Source: Mycobacterium sp. D16Q13
GTDB taxonomy: Bacteria; Actinomycetota; Actinomycetes; Mycobacteriales; Mycobacteriaceae
Assembly (NCBI RefSeq): GCF_002013375.1
Contig: NZ_MAEW01000009.1
Coordinates: forward strand, 1 to 64,000
Length of the DNA stretch: 64,000 nucleotides
Direction of reading: 5' to 3'
Shown: piece by piece, positions 8,364 to 18,478 of the stretch
How the letters are laid out: each line of letters starts with the position of its first letter
How positions within the stretch are numbered: the stretch's first letter is position 1
The notes under the pieces: model-generated
The model's database searches: none
What the model was told of the DNA's origin: nothing
What the model saw: only the letters and a program-made list of their open reading frames with translations
Position numbers and translations under genes: made by a program

Positions 8364-9635
8364 ATGCCGCTGCAGATATCCGACCGCGAACGCGAAGCCC
8401 TGGCGCAGGTCACTACATTCCCGCTGCTGGCAGCGATCACCGGGCGCCGGTCACGACGATTCCCCCTCGGCGGGCGCATCCCCGACGGTCCGCTCGCGTA
8501 CACCAGCGCTCATCCCGTCAGACCGATATCGGAAGTCGAACGGGCACTGATTCTTTCGGTGGTCGGGGGCGTCACCGGGTGGCACTACGGCATCACCTAT
8601 CACCCCGGATACGCCCCCGCATTCCCGAACTATTCCGGCACCGCGACCGGACGCACCTTCCCCTCCGCGGCGGGTTTTCACACCAGCCAGCTCTTCTTCA
8701 CCGATGACACCGGGATCTACCTGCTGCCGACACGCGATGAACCCCCTCGGGAGTTCACGTCCATCGAGGACTGGATCACCCACACCGCCGACTCCTACGT
8801 GCGGATCTCGGACAAACGCCTGGAATTACCGCGGGAAGAGCCGTACATGGAGGGCCACAACATCTGGATCGGAAATCACCCGGGCAGCCTGCTGGCCTTC
8901 CCGGTCGCCGATCTGGCAGAACACCTGATCGCCAACCTGTCCTTCTTTGCCGCGAATGGCTATCTGGTCTACGACGATGTCAACAACCGGAGCATCCCTG
9001 GCACCGAAAAGTTCAGCAGCTTAAGGAATTACGACGACCCCATTCCGCTGTCCTTCGTGGAGCAGTACACGCTCACCGAGGCCAGCGCCGAACTGGCCAC
9101 CGCAACCCACAACGGGGTGCTCCTCCTTCAGGCGCTCGGGCTGGGCGGCTGGATGTTCGACGGTCTCGACCGGCTGTCGGTGCTCGGCGGCTCCGGCGAC
9201 CCGCGCGCGCCCGGTATCGGGTTCCGTTCCGACAACGATGACCGGTGGCCATTTCCGAACGCCACCGGTCTGGATGGATTCTTCGAAACCCTCAGTCCCC
9301 CGCACGTGCCGACGGTCGCAGCGGGCGTCCAGAAGTACATCGAGCGTAAATACGGCCCCGGCGGGCCCTTCCACCCCGATACCCCCGGCGCTTGGGCAGA
9401 TTCGCGCACGGTGCGCGCGGCCGCCCTACCGGCCGAGGCGATCCAGGAGATCGTCACGACGGAGGCCTCCTACGTCTACGACACCTTCGGAAAGATTCCC
9501 GGCACCGTTCCCACCGTGCACACCCTGATGTATCTGCAGGCGCAAAACATCGACCTGGACTTCTACGACACGCACTTCGGCTCCGGCGCCTACCTGTCGA
9601 CGCATGCCGAACACGCCAGCCGCTGGTACGGCTAG
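8364..9635 (+). CDS. Conserved hypothetical protein, 423 aa, unrecognised family
   Basis: A clear coding frame with normal codon use but no family I can name. The protein looks soluble, with no signal peptide or membrane helix. Notable stretches are VVGGVTGWHYGITYH, HTSQLFFTDDTGIYLLP, EGHNIWIGNHPGSLLAFPVADLAEH, an ALGLGGWMFDGLDRLSVLGG segment and a C-terminus rich in aromatic and His residues (FYDTHFGSGAYLSTHAEH). ATG 8364 directly follows a cgg-ctt-gac-cc stretch without a ribosome site, so leaderless translation is possible. It diverges from arr with about 144 bp between starts. Confidence 0.75.
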   Translation: MPLQISDREREALAQVTTFPLLAAITGRRSRRFPLGGRIPDGPLAYTSAHPVRPISEVERALILSVVGGVTGWHYGITYHPGYAPAFPNYSGTATGRTFPSAAGFHTSQLFFTDDTGIYLLPTRDEPPREFTSIEDWITHTADSYVRISDKRLELPREEPYMEGHNIWIGNHPGSLLAFPVADLAEHLIANLSFFAANGYLVYDDVNNRSIPGTEKFSSLRNYDDPIPLSFVEQYTLTEASAELATATHNGVLLLQALGLGGWMFDGLDRLSVLGGSGDPRAPGIGFRSDNDDRWPFPNATGLDGFFETLSPPHVPTVAAGVQKYIERKYGPGGPFHPDTPGAWADSRTVRAAALPAEAIQEIVTTEASYVYDTFGKIPGTVPTVHTLMYLQAQNIDLDFYDTHFGSGAYLSTHAEHASRWYG

Positions 9636-9640
9636 CGTGT

Positions 9641-10399
9641 TCAGTCCTGTTCGGTGACCAGCCCCAAGTTTCTGTTGTCGAACAAGAACGGGTACAGGAG
9701 ACCGCCAGCCAGACCGCCGATCAGTGGCGCCACCCAGAACAGCCACAGCTGCCCGGGCGCCGCACCGCCGTTGAAGAAGGCGACGGCAGTCGACCGGGCC
9801 GGATTCACCGACGTATTGCTGATCGGAATCGAGATCAGATGAATCAGCGTGAGACACAAACCAATTGCGAGCGGACCGAATCCCTTGGGCGCACCTGCGT
9901 CGGTGGCGCCCAGGATCACCATGATGAACACCGCGGTAAGCACAATCTCGGTAACCAGTACGGCCGTCAGAGAATAATGGTCGGGCGAATGCTCACCGTA
10001 GCCGTTGGCCGCCATGTTCCCCGTGGCCTCGAAACCCGGCTTACCCCGCGCGATGTACCACAGCGCGGTGCCCGCAAGCAGACCGCCGAGCACCTGCGCC
10101 ACCCAGTAACCGGGCAGCTCCTTAGCGGGTAGACGCCCACCGACCACCGCTCCGAGCGTCACCGCCGGGTTGAAGTGCCCGCCCGAGATATGACCTACCG
10201 CGTAAGCCATGGTCACGACCGTCAACCCGAAGGCCAACGCAACGCCGAGGAAACCGATGCCCAATTGGATCGCGCCCGTACTTCCTTCTCCTGCATCGGC
10301 GACGTTCTTGGCAGCGAATATGGCGCTGCCACAACCGCCTAAAACCAGCCAGAACGTGCCGAAGAACTCGGCCAGCAATTTGGTGCTCGTCTTGGTCAC
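9641..10399 (-). CDS. aqpZ: Aquaporin Z (water channel)
   Basis: Inner-membrane MIP-family channel of 252 aa with six membrane helices and both NPA boxes: [10 protein letters not shown] in the first half and SVNPARSTA in the second. The Arg after the second NPA (NPAR) is present. The sequence resembles water-selective AqpZ rather than glycerol facilitators, which usually have a wider NPA surround; selectivity is inferred. GTG start with AAGGGA upstream. Convergent with the 8364 gene, ends 5 bp apart. Confidence 0.92.
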   Translation of the reverse strand: MTKTSTKLLAEFFGTFWLVLGGCGSAIFAAKNVADAGEGSTGAIQLGIGFLGVALAFGLTVVTMAYAVGHISGGHFNPAVTLGAVVGGRLPAKELPGYWVAQVLGGLLAGTALWYIARGKPGFEATGNMAANGYGEHSPDHYSLTAVLVTEIVLTAVFIMVILGATDAGAPKGFGPLAIGLCLTLIHLISIPISNTSVNPARSTAVAFFNGGAAPGQLWLFWVAPLIGGLAGGLLYPFLFDNRNLGLVTEQD

Positions 10400-10645
10400 C
10401 GTCGGATCCCTTCGTTAGGAAGAACTCGAGTGATCTTGATTACAGCAATGCAAGGTCGAAACCCACAGCCACTTATCAGAAACGGTTGGGTCACGAATTC
10501 TGGTGGCGCCCAGTAGCTCAATGGACAAGAACAGGTGCAGCCACCGTGCTCGAGACCAGGGGCATCACCTGCCCGCCGCATCGAGACACCGACCCCTCTA
10601 GCATTTGCTGCACGCGGTATGGTGACTGTATGACCAGGGGATCCG

Positions 10646-11020
10646 ATGGACTTTGAACTGCGCTACGACCGCTGGTATTTGCCGCTCGCGACGGCATTCC
10701 TGATGGGCCGCAAGCGCACGAGCATCCGGGTTGCGGACGGCGCGCTCACTGTCAAGCACGGATGGGCCTTCTCTATCCAGATCCCGCTGACGAGCATCCG
10801 ATCGGCAAAAGCTCGCGAGGAGAAGCCGTTCGCCTGGGGGGTGCACCCCAGCGGCACCGGCTGGCTCGTCAACGGCTCACGCTGCGGCATTGTCGACATC
10901 CAATACTCCCCGCCCATCAAACCTAAGGCGCCCATGTCGTTCGGCGCGGTCGGCGGCCTGCAGCTCAGCGTCACCGACCCGGAGGGGCTCATCGCGGCCC
11001 TGCGCCCCCACGCGGCATAA
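10646..11020 (+). CDS. Hypothetical protein, 124 aa
   Basis: A small protein with alternating hydrophobic strands (RTSIRVADGALTVKHGWAFSIQIPLTSIRSA), suggesting a beta-rich, PH-like fold; no catalytic motif or signal peptide seen. ATG 10646 has AGGGG eight bases upstream. It lies 18 bp before the deiminase-like lipoprotein gene and probably shares its transcript. Function unknown. Confidence 0.75.
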   Translation: MDFELRYDRWYLPLATAFLMGRKRTSIRVADGALTVKHGWAFSIQIPLTSIRSAKAREEKPFAWGVHPSGTGWLVNGSRCGIVDIQYSPPIKPKAPMSFGAVGGLQLSVTDPEGLIAALRPHAA

Positions 11021-11038
11021 CTTGGCACAATCCTGGTT

Positions 11039-12145
11039 ATGCGCCGACGACACTTGCTCCAACTCGGAGCGGGAGTGGCAGCGGGCCTCGCGCTGACTTC
11101 CTGTGCCGATGAACGCGACGACAATGATGGTGACGTGAGCGACGGCGAGACCTGGCGCATGCCCGACGAGGGCGAACCACACCTGCGAACCTGGATGGCC
11201 TTCGGCGCCAGTGACGAGATCTGGGGCCGAAGGCTGAACCCAGAGGTCCAGCAAAATCTGGGCTCGATCGCCCAAGCCATCGCACAGTTCGAACCGGTGT
11301 CGATGCTGGTGCGACCGCAGGAGATCGAACTGGCGCGCCAATTGGCCGGACCTAATGTGGAATTGGTTCCCGCACCCTTGGACGATCTGTGGATCCGTGA
11401 CAGCGGTCCGGTGTTCGTCCGCAACGACACCGGCAAGGCAGCTGTTGACTTCAACTTCAACGGCTGGGGCAACAAACAGAAGCACGACTCCGACGCCAAG
11501 GTCGCCGCCGAGGTCGCCAAGCGCGCTGGAGTACGGGTCCTTCACACCGATCTCGTGCTCGAGGGCGGCGGGATCGAAGTCGATGGTGAGGGCACCGCGA
11601 TCATCACCGAAAGCTGCGTTCTCAACAACAACCGCAACCGGGGACGCTCCAAAAAAGATGTCGAGGCGGAGCTACGGCGACTACTTGGTCTGCAAAAGAT
11701 CATTTGGCTGCCGGGTATCGCGGGCATGGACATCACCGATGGGCACACCGATTTCTACGCGCGATTCGCCGGACCGGGCGTGGTAGTCGCGGGGCTGGAT
11801 AACGACCCCGACTCGTTCGACTACGACGTAACACGTGAGCATCTCACGATCCTGGAAAAGGCGACGGACGCGGCCGGACGCCCTCTGCGTGTGGAAGTGC
11901 TCGAAGCACCCGAGCAGGGGCGTGATGACTTCGAGTCAAAGGATTTCGCCGCGGGCTACATCAACTTCTATGTGTGCAACGGCGGCGTCATCGCACCCGA
12001 ATTCGGAGACCCGGACGCCGACGCGGCGGCCAAATCCACCCTGGAAGCCGTCTTTCCCGACCGTCGGATCGTGCAGCTCGATATCGACGGTATTGCCGCC
12101 GGTGGCGGTGGCATCCACTGCGCCACCCAGCAAGAACTCCGATAG
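11039..12145 (+). CDS. Tat-exported lipoprotein of the agmatine deiminase / PPAD family
   Basis: Guanidino-group-modifying hydrolase, 368 aa. The N-terminus is a twin-arginine signal (MRRRHLLQLGAG) ending in a lipobox LTSC at about residue 21, so it should be anchored on the outside of the membrane. Deiminase features are present: DDLWIRDSGPVFV, EGGGIEVDGEG, GHTDFYARF and the catalytic Cys361 in GGGGIHCATQQ. The family converts agmatine to N-carbamoylputrescine or peptidyl-arginine to citrulline; the substrate here is not decided. Secreted lipoprotein versions are unusual compared with cytosolic AguA. Convergent with fmdA. Confidence 0.85.
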   Translation: MRRRHLLQLGAGVAAGLALTSCADERDDNDGDVSDGETWRMPDEGEPHLRTWMAFGASDEIWGRRLNPEVQQNLGSIAQAIAQFEPVSMLVRPQEIELARQLAGPNVELVPAPLDDLWIRDSGPVFVRNDTGKAAVDFNFNGWGNKQKHDSDAKVAAEVAKRAGVRVLHTDLVLEGGGIEVDGEGTAIITESCVLNNNRNRGRSKKDVEAELRRLLGLQKIIWLPGIAGMDITDGHTDFYARFAGPGVVVAGLDNDPDSFDYDVTREHLTILEKATDAAGRPLRVEVLEAPEQGRDDFESKDFAAGYINFYVCNGGVIAPEFGDPDADAAAKSTLEAVFPDRRIVQLDIDGIAAGGGGIHCATQQELR

Positions 12146-12152
12146 CGCTGAC

Positions 12153-13409
12153 TCAGTGCGCAACCGATCGCGGCGCACCCGGCCCGGCGTCGATCTGCAC
12201 CGGGCCCGTGGCCGAGGGCGTCACCGGGAAGTCGAATATCGCCGTCGGAATATACACAGTGGCACAGGAATTCGGGATATCGACGACGCCGGACAGTCGG
12301 CCTTCGATGGGTGCGGCGCCCAGTAGAAGATAGGCCTGCTCCGGGCTATAGCCGAACTTGGTCAAGTAATCGATGGCGTGCAGACAAGCGCGCTGGTACG
12401 CCAAATGTGAATCCAGGTAACGCTGTTCGTCGTCAAGGGTGACCGACGTCCCCGAGAACGCCAACCACTGCGAATACTGCGGATCGGTATTACCTGGCAT
12501 GAAGATCGCGTTTTCTGACACCCCATAGGTGTCCATACCTCCCTTGAGGACGTCGACATGCAAGTCGATGAAGCCACCCATCTCGATGGCCCCACAGAAG
12601 GTGATCTCGCCGTCGCCCTGGGAGAAGTGCAAGTCGCCGACCGACAGCTTTCCGCCCGGCACGAACACCGGGTAAAACACCCTGCTGCCCTTGGTCAGGT
12701 TCTTGATGTCCTGATTGCCACCGTTCTCCCGGGGTGGCGCGGTCCGGGCCGCCTCAGCCGCCGCTCTCTCGAAGGTTTCCCCGGTAAGCCCGCCAAGTAC
12801 CGCATCCCGTGGCTCCGGCGGAAGTGCCAGCGCGGGAACACGGTTGGGATCTGTGGCGATCAGCGCACCCTCACGGGCGTTCCACCTCGCCAGCAGTTCC
12901 GCCGATGGCGCCGTCCCCATCAACCCTGGATGCACAATCCCGGTAAAGCTGACCCCAGGCACATGGCGGGAGGTGGCGGTTTGACCTGAGAAGTCCCAAA
13001 TCGCCTTGTACGCATCGGGAAACTGCTCGGTGAGGAATCCGCCACCGTTGGTCGTCGGGAAGATGCCGGTGTAACCCCACCCCTGGCCGGCCAGCGGCCC
13101 GGAGTCTTCCTGCGGGATGGGACCCACATCCAGGATATCGACGATCAGCAGGTCTCCCGGCTGTGCCCCCTCCACCGAGAACGGTCCCGACAAAGCGTGC
13201 ACCGTGGTCAGTGGGGCATCACGGATGTCGTCGGCGGAGTCGTCGTTGCGAATCGCGCCGTCGAACCATTCGCGGCAATGCACACGGAAGGAAGTACCGG
13301 GCTTCACGACCGCTGCCGGCGGAATGTCCGGGTGCCACCGGTTGTGCCCGATGATCTGTTGTTCGGTGAATTTCTTGCTCGAATCCAGCGGGAACAACAC
13401 TTCGGGCAT
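12153..13409 (-). CDS. fmdA: Formamidase/acetamidase FmdA family
   Basis: Hydrolyses short aliphatic amides such as formamide to the acid and ammonia. The 418-aa length and the sequences GHNRWHPDIPP, VPGVSFTGIVHPGLMG, KLSVGDLHFSQGDGE and CGAIEMGGFIDLHVDVLKGGM are characteristic of the FmdA_AmdA family. ATG 13409 is preceded by GGAAGGAC. It follows fmdB by 14 bp on the same strand, the order often seen for formamidase operons. A role in nitrogen supply is inferred. Confidence 0.92.
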   Translation of the reverse strand: MPEVLFPLDSSKKFTEQQIIGHNRWHPDIPPAAVVKPGTSFRVHCREWFDGAIRNDDSADDIRDAPLTTVHALSGPFSVEGAQPGDLLIVDILDVGPIPQEDSGPLAGQGWGYTGIFPTTNGGGFLTEQFPDAYKAIWDFSGQTATSRHVPGVSFTGIVHPGLMGTAPSAELLARWNAREGALIATDPNRVPALALPPEPRDAVLGGLTGETFERAAAEAARTAPPRENGGNQDIKNLTKGSRVFYPVFVPGGKLSVGDLHFSQGDGEITFCGAIEMGGFIDLHVDVLKGGMDTYGVSENAIFMPGNTDPQYSQWLAFSGTSVTLDDEQRYLDSHLAYQRACLHAIDYLTKFGYSPEQAYLLLGAAPIEGRLSGVVDIPNSCATVYIPTAIFDFPVTPSATGPVQIDAGPGAPRSVAH

Positions 13410-13423
13410 GGCAGTCCTTCCGG

Positions 13424-13705
13424 TCAGGGGCGGGGTAGTTTGCGATGCAAGGGATTTGATGTCACCGGCGCTGATCGGCGCAGGGGAGGCGGCGCGGAAA
13501 CCACGGGCGGCTCACTGGCACTGCGCTGGGTGGCATCGAGCAAGCGCATGCGCGACGAGGAACCACGGCTCATTCCGGCGATGCCGAAAAGCCGTCGTGC
13601 CGACGCGGGGCAGCCGGGGCACGGCACCGTATCGGGGGCCGTGGCCATCGGAAATTTACGCGAGGTATCGCCACAGTTCGTGCACCGATACTCATACAAC
13701 GCCAT
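13424..13705 (-). CDS. fmdB: FmdB-family zinc-ribbon regulatory protein
   Basis: A 93-aa protein with an N-terminal zinc ribbon, MALYEYRCTNCG then PCPGCPASARR (two CxxC pairs), as in FmdB/CxxC_CXXC_SSSS proteins. The C-terminal half is Ser/Pro/Arg-rich and probably disordered. FmdB is genetically linked to formamidase expression in other bacteria, and fmdA lies 14 bp downstream. Exact role unproven. Confidence 0.85.
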   Translation of the reverse strand: MALYEYRCTNCGDTSRKFPMATAPDTVPCPGCPASARRLFGIAGMSRGSSSRMRLLDATQRSASEPPVVSAPPPLRRSAPVTSNPLHRKLPRP

Positions 13706-13790
13706 GACCCGCCCTCACCGAGGTAGCACCTGGAGCTGTGACGTTACGCCGGATTGGCCAGGCCCGCACAGGAAACGAGCGGAGGGCAGG

Positions 13791-14363
13791 TTACAGCCAG
13801 GTGTCCTCGGTGGTGGCGGTGAGGAAAGCCTCCAGGTCGTTGCGCCAATCGGCGGGCGTGGTCTTGTCGGGCTCGATGCCGGTGTACTGCCCTCGGTAGA
13901 ACAGCAACGGCCGGGTGGCTGTCGGGTTCTCGGGAATCTCACTCAATTCGTTGACCGACCCGAACACCACCCAGTGATCCCCGCCGTCGTGAACGGTGGC
14001 AACCTCGCAGTCGATGTGCGCAAGCGATCCGTTGATGATCGGCGATCCGAGACCAGAGGGACGCCAATCGATTCCACCGAACTTGTCCGGCTCCCGCGAA
14101 CCGAATCGCGCCGAGACCTCCCGCTGGTCCTCCCCGAGGACATTCACGCAGAACTTGCCCGAGGCCTCTATCGCCGCCCAGGACCGCGACTGCTTGGTCG
14201 GACAGAACAGCACCAGCGGCGGCTCCAACGACAGCGCCGCGAACGACTGACAGGCAAAACCCACCGGTACGTCCTCATGCGTCGTGGTGATGATGGTGAC
14301 GCCGGTACAGAACTGCCCCAGCACATTCCGGAATGCCCTGGGGTCGATCTGCGATGCGGGCAT
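13791..14363 (-). CDS. hsaB: Flavin reductase HsaB
   Basis: NADH:FMN reductase component that supplies reduced flavin to the oxygenase HsaA, which hydroxylates 3-HSA in the cholesterol ring pathway. The protein shows GFACQSFAALSLEPPLVLFCPTK and HIDCEVATVHDGGDHWVVFG, nearly identical to recalled Rv3567c over its whole length. I start at ATG 14363 (MPASQIDP..., 190 aa), two bases after the hsaC stop; the upstream extension to 14399 overlaps hsaC. Third gene of a leftward hsaA-hsaC-hsaB operon. Confidence 0.93.
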   Translation of the reverse strand: MPASQIDPRAFRNVLGQFCTGVTIITTTHEDVPVGFACQSFAALSLEPPLVLFCPTKQSRSWAAIEASGKFCVNVLGEDQREVSARFGSREPDKFGGIDWRPSGLGSPIINGSLAHIDCEVATVHDGGDHWVVFGSVNELSEIPENPTATRPLLFYRGQYTGIEPDKTTPADWRNDLEAFLTATTEDTWL

Positions 14364-14365
14364 CT

Positions 14366-15283
<918 letters not shown>

Positions 15284-16471
15284 CTAAACCATCGTGTCGG
15301 TGGCGGGCAGCTCGAAGGCGTGGTTACCCCAGATCTGGTAAGCCCGCTCAGCGTCATTGGCCGCGTGCACGCGTCCGGCGTGCGCATCACGCCAGAAACG
15401 CTGTACCGGTGCGTCATTCGATAGCGCGGTGGCCCCGGAGTTCTCAAACAACAGGTCGATCGAGGCGATGGCCCGTCCGGTGGCACGCACCTGGTCGCGG
15501 CGTGCGGCGGCGCGCAGCTCGAAGGGAACCTCCTGGCCGGCCGAGATAAGGGCGTACTCGTCGCCCACATTCCCGATCAACTGACGCCAACCGGCATCGA
15601 TGTCACTAGCGGCCTCGGCCACCCGCACCTTGGTGAACGGGTCGTCCTTGGCCTTCTCACCGGCGTATGCCGCGCGCACCCGCTTGCCCTGAGCCTCGAC
15701 GTGCGCGTCGTAGGCGCCATACGCCATGCCCATGATGGGCGCGGTGATGGTGGTGGGATGCATGGTGCCCCAAGGCATCTTGTACACCGGCGCGGTGTTG
15801 GTCTCGTAACCACCGGCGGTCTGGTCGTTCATCTTCTTGTACGACAAGAAGCGGTGTGACGGCACGAACACGTCTTTGACCACGACAGTGTTACTGCCGG
15901 TGCCACGCAGACCGACGACATTCCACACGTCGTCGATGCGGTACTCGGTACGCGGGATCAGGAAGCTACCGAAGTCGACCGGACGGCCGTCCTTGATGAC
16001 GGGGCCACCGAGGAACGCCCAGGTGGCGTGATCGCAGCCCGAGGACCAGTTCCACGCGCCGTTGACCAGGTACCCGCCATCGACAACGACACCGGCGCCC
16101 ATGGGCGCGTAGGAGGAGGAGACTCGCACGTTGGTGTCGTCGCCCCAGACCTCTTCCTGGGCCTTCTGGTCGAACAGGGCCAGGTGCCAGTTGTGCACAC
16201 CGATGATCGAGGAGACCCAGCCGGTTGAGCCGCAGGCGCTGCCGAGCCGGCGCACCGCCTCGTAGAAGGTAGTGGGGGCCGTCTCGTATCCACCCCACTG
16301 CGAGGGCTGCAACAGCTTGAAGAAGCCGATCTCCTGCAGTTCGGCGACCGTGGCGTCGGGCAGACGCCGCAGGTCCTCGGTCTCCTGCGCGCGCTTGCGC
16401 AGGATCGGCAGCAGGTCGTCAATTCCTGCGAGAACCGCCTGAATCTCGTCCCGCTGTTCGGTCGTCGTCAC
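15284..16471 (-). CDS. hsaA: 3-HSA hydroxylase, oxygenase component HsaA
   Basis: Flavin-dependent oxygenase that converts 3-HSA to 3,4-DHSA using reduced flavin from HsaB. The 395-aa protein has the ACAD-like fold and key stretches CGSTGWVSSIIGVHNWHLALFDQ, SSYAPMGAGVVVDGGY and WRDAHAGRVHAANDAERAY. GTG 16471 is preceded by GGAGGAAA and matches the tuberculosis N-terminus (TTTEQRDEIQ); an extension to 16510 has no counterpart. KstR boxes lie upstream in the divergent interval with kshB. Confidence 0.95.
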   Translation of the reverse strand: MTTTEQRDEIQAVLAGIDDLLPILRKRAQETEDLRRLPDATVAELQEIGFFKLLQPSQWGGYETAPTTFYEAVRRLGSACGSTGWVSSIIGVHNWHLALFDQKAQEEVWGDDTNVRVSSSYAPMGAGVVVDGGYLVNGAWNWSSGCDHATWAFLGGPVIKDGRPVDFGSFLIPRTEYRIDDVWNVVGLRGTGSNTVVVKDVFVPSHRFLSYKKMNDQTAGGYETNTAPVYKMPWGTMHPTTITAPIMGMAYGAYDAHVEAQGKRVRAAYAGEKAKDDPFTKVRVAEAASDIDAGWRQLIGNVGDEYALISAGQEVPFELRAAARRDQVRATGRAIASIDLLFENSGATALSNDAPVQRFWRDAHAGRVHAANDAERAYQIWGNHAFELPATDTMV

Positions 16472-16579
16472 TGCATTTCCTCCACTGCTGTAGTTAGCAT
16501 CAGTCGGCACAAACTAGGGCTAGTAGTTCGCGACACCCGCTGTACACCCACGGTGGTAGCGCGTGTTCCCTGCTGAGAC

Positions 16580-16593
16580 TAGAACACGTTTCG
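16580..16593. promoter_or_regulatory. Probable KstR operator (hsaA side)
   Basis: tagaacacgtttcg matches TnnAACnnGTTnnA except for the last base (G for A). It is 109 bp upstream of the hsaA start, in the hsaA-kshB divergent interval. Confidence 0.6.
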
Positions 16594-16682
16594 ATCTGTG
16601 TCGACACCGCCTCGCCCACCCCGGGAAGGCGGGCTCATCTGGAACGAAGCGACGACGGTGTTGTAGGGCCAAAGGTCAATTC

Positions 16683-16696
16683 TGTAACCTGTTCTA
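16683..16696. promoter_or_regulatory. KstR operator (kshB side)
   Basis: tgtaacctgttcta matches the KstR consensus TnnAACnnGTTnnA at every fixed base. It lies 53 bp upstream of the kshB GTG. The 277-bp interval between hsaA and kshB otherwise shows no gene. Confidence 0.85.
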
Positions 16697-16748
16697 GTTC
16701 GGTTGTAGTTGGGCTCGGCCAGACGAAGTCAACGACGGAGGAAATCAC

Positions 16749-17801
16749 GTGACGGACGTTCCGCTGGGAAAGCACGTCCTCGAGGTTCGAATCGCCGAGG
16801 TTATCGACGAGACCGCCGACTCCAGGTCATTGGTCTTCGATATTCCCGAGGACGCGGCCGACAAGTTCGCGTACACACCCGGCCAGTACCTCACGCTGCG
16901 CATTCCATCCGACCGCACCGGATCGGTGGCGCGCTGCTACTCGCTGTCCAGCTCACCGCATATCGACGACCGGTTGACGGTGACGGTCAAGCGGACCGTC
17001 GATGGTTACGGGTCCAACTGGATCTGCGATAACGCCCATGCCGGTATGCACATGCACGTACTGGCGCCCTCGGGAGTGTTCGTCCCCAAAGACTTGAGCC
17101 GGGATCTCCTCCTCGTTGCCGGCGGCAGCGGAATCACCCCGATGATGGCGATCTGCAAGTCCGCGCTCTCCCAGGGCAGCGGCAAGGTCGTTCTCATCTA
17201 CGCCAACCGCGACGAACAGTCGGTCATCTTCGGAGCGGCACTTCGGGAGCTGACCACGCAATATCCGGAGCGGCTCACCGTCATTCACTGGCTCGAATCG
17301 GTGCAGGGGCTGCCCTCGCGACAATCACTGGCCACGCTGGCCGCACCGTTTGCCGGGCATGAGGCCTTTATCTGCGGCCCCGGACCGTTCATGGACGCCT
17401 CCGAGGCCGCACTCAAGAGCAACGGCATGCCCGAGGACCGCGTACACATCGAGGTCTTCCGTTCCCTGGAAAGCGATCCGTTCGCCGAGGTAGTCCTTGC
17501 CGAGCCTTCCGACGATGACGAACCGCCGGCCACGGCCACCGTGGAACTCGATGGTGAGACCCACACCGTCAGCTGGCCGCGCAGCACCGTCCTGCTCGAC
17601 GTGTTGCTCGCCAAGGGGCTGGACGCGCCGTTCTCCTGCCGCGAGGGGCACTGCATGACATGTGCCTGCATCCTCAAGGACGGGAAGGTCCGCATGCTCG
17701 TCAACGACGCACTGTCCCAGAACGACATCGACGACGGGTACATCCTGGCGTGCCAGGCCGTTCCCGAGACCGACGACGTCAACGTCACCTTCGATGAGTG
17801 A
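16749..17801 (+). CDS. kshB: 3-ketosteroid 9-alpha-hydroxylase reductase KshB
   Basis: Reductase partner of the Rieske oxygenase KshA, which opens the steroid nucleus; passes electrons from NADH through FAD and a 2Fe-2S centre. The 350-aa protein has an FAD domain (RCYSLSSSP), an NAD domain (LVAGGSGITPMMAICKSAL; FICGPGPFM) and a C-terminal plant-type ferredoxin with cysteines in CREGHCMTCAC and a further Cys in ILACQAV. GTG start follows ACGGAGG. Homologue of Rv3571. kshA is not in this window. Confidence 0.95.
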   Translation: MTDVPLGKHVLEVRIAEVIDETADSRSLVFDIPEDAADKFAYTPGQYLTLRIPSDRTGSVARCYSLSSSPHIDDRLTVTVKRTVDGYGSNWICDNAHAGMHMHVLAPSGVFVPKDLSRDLLLVAGGSGITPMMAICKSALSQGSGKVVLIYANRDEQSVIFGAALRELTTQYPERLTVIHWLESVQGLPSRQSLATLAAPFAGHEAFICGPGPFMDASEAALKSNGMPEDRVHIEVFRSLESDPFAEVVLAEPSDDDEPPATATVELDGETHTVSWPRSTVLLDVLLAKGLDAPFSCREGHCMTCACILKDGKVRMLVNDALSQNDIDDGYILACQAVPETDDVNVTFDE

Positions 17802-17865
17802 ACGCCAGGTACAGAAAGAAGATCCCGGCGCCGTTGCCCAAGCGGGCCGATACGATTCCGACATC

Positions 17866-18405
17866 ATGAAGTCCCTGAAATCGGCGCTGGCCGCCGCATC
17901 ACTGGTGGTTACTTCCCTAGTTTTCCCAGGTACCGCCACCGCAGAGGTCAAGACCACCGACGTCAGCACTCCCGTCGACGAGGGGCGCCAACTCGAGGTG
18001 CACGCCACCGCCGACTGTCGCAGGGCAGAACGGCAGTGCTACTACACCGCGAGCTTCAACCTGCGGACCCCCAGCGGGATTGAGGGATTCGGGGGCGACC
18101 TGTGGGCCAAGCAGACCACCGAACTACGCACCTCGGACCGGATGAATTACTTGTGGGTGCAGTGGGCCGACAATCCGAACACCGTGGAGCACAACGGCGG
18201 TAGCACCTGGCTGCTTACCACCGTCTACTTCGGCGGAGGCGATGTCGACCGCTTCCGGGTCACCGGCACCACCCAGCCGACCGATTGGGCGACGGGGCAG
18301 CCCAAGCTCGATGCCGACTACATCGTGTGCAGTCACGTCGAGGCCAGTATCGGTGGCCGCAGCGTGATCTCGCCCGATGCCTGCGCGCAGGCCCGCTTCA
18401 GCTAG
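17866..18405 (+). CDS. Secreted hypothetical protein (Rv3572 position)
   Basis: A 179-aa exported protein: Lys-containing start (MKSLKSALAAASLVV), hydrophobic core, and a probable signal peptidase site near TATA-EVKT at residue ~27. The mature part has four cysteines (DCRRAERQC, IVCSH, DACAQ) likely forming two disulfides. ATG 17866 is chosen because it starts the signal peptide. It lies between kshB and fadE34, as Rv3572 does in M. tuberculosis; function unknown. Confidence 0.8.
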   Translation: MKSLKSALAAASLVVTSLVFPGTATAEVKTTDVSTPVDEGRQLEVHATADCRRAERQCYYTASFNLRTPSGIEGFGGDLWAKQTTELRTSDRMNYLWVQWADNPNTVEHNGGSTWLLTTVYFGGGDVDRFRVTGTTQPTDWATGQPKLDADYIVCSHVEASIGGRSVISPDACAQARFS

Positions 18406-18478
18406 CCGTCACCAGGGTGTTGATCTCAGCGCCGCCACACTAGCGCGGGATCCGGGCACCCGAGCTGACCGCTGGCTG

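Noticed and set aside
10503..10590. tRNA-like sequence (gcgcccagtagctcaatgga) between aqpZ and the 10646 gene
   Set aside because: The 5' part resembles a tRNA acceptor and D-arm, but no proper anticodon stem, T-arm (GGTTCGAATCC) or matching acceptor 3' strand follows. At most a degenerate remnant.
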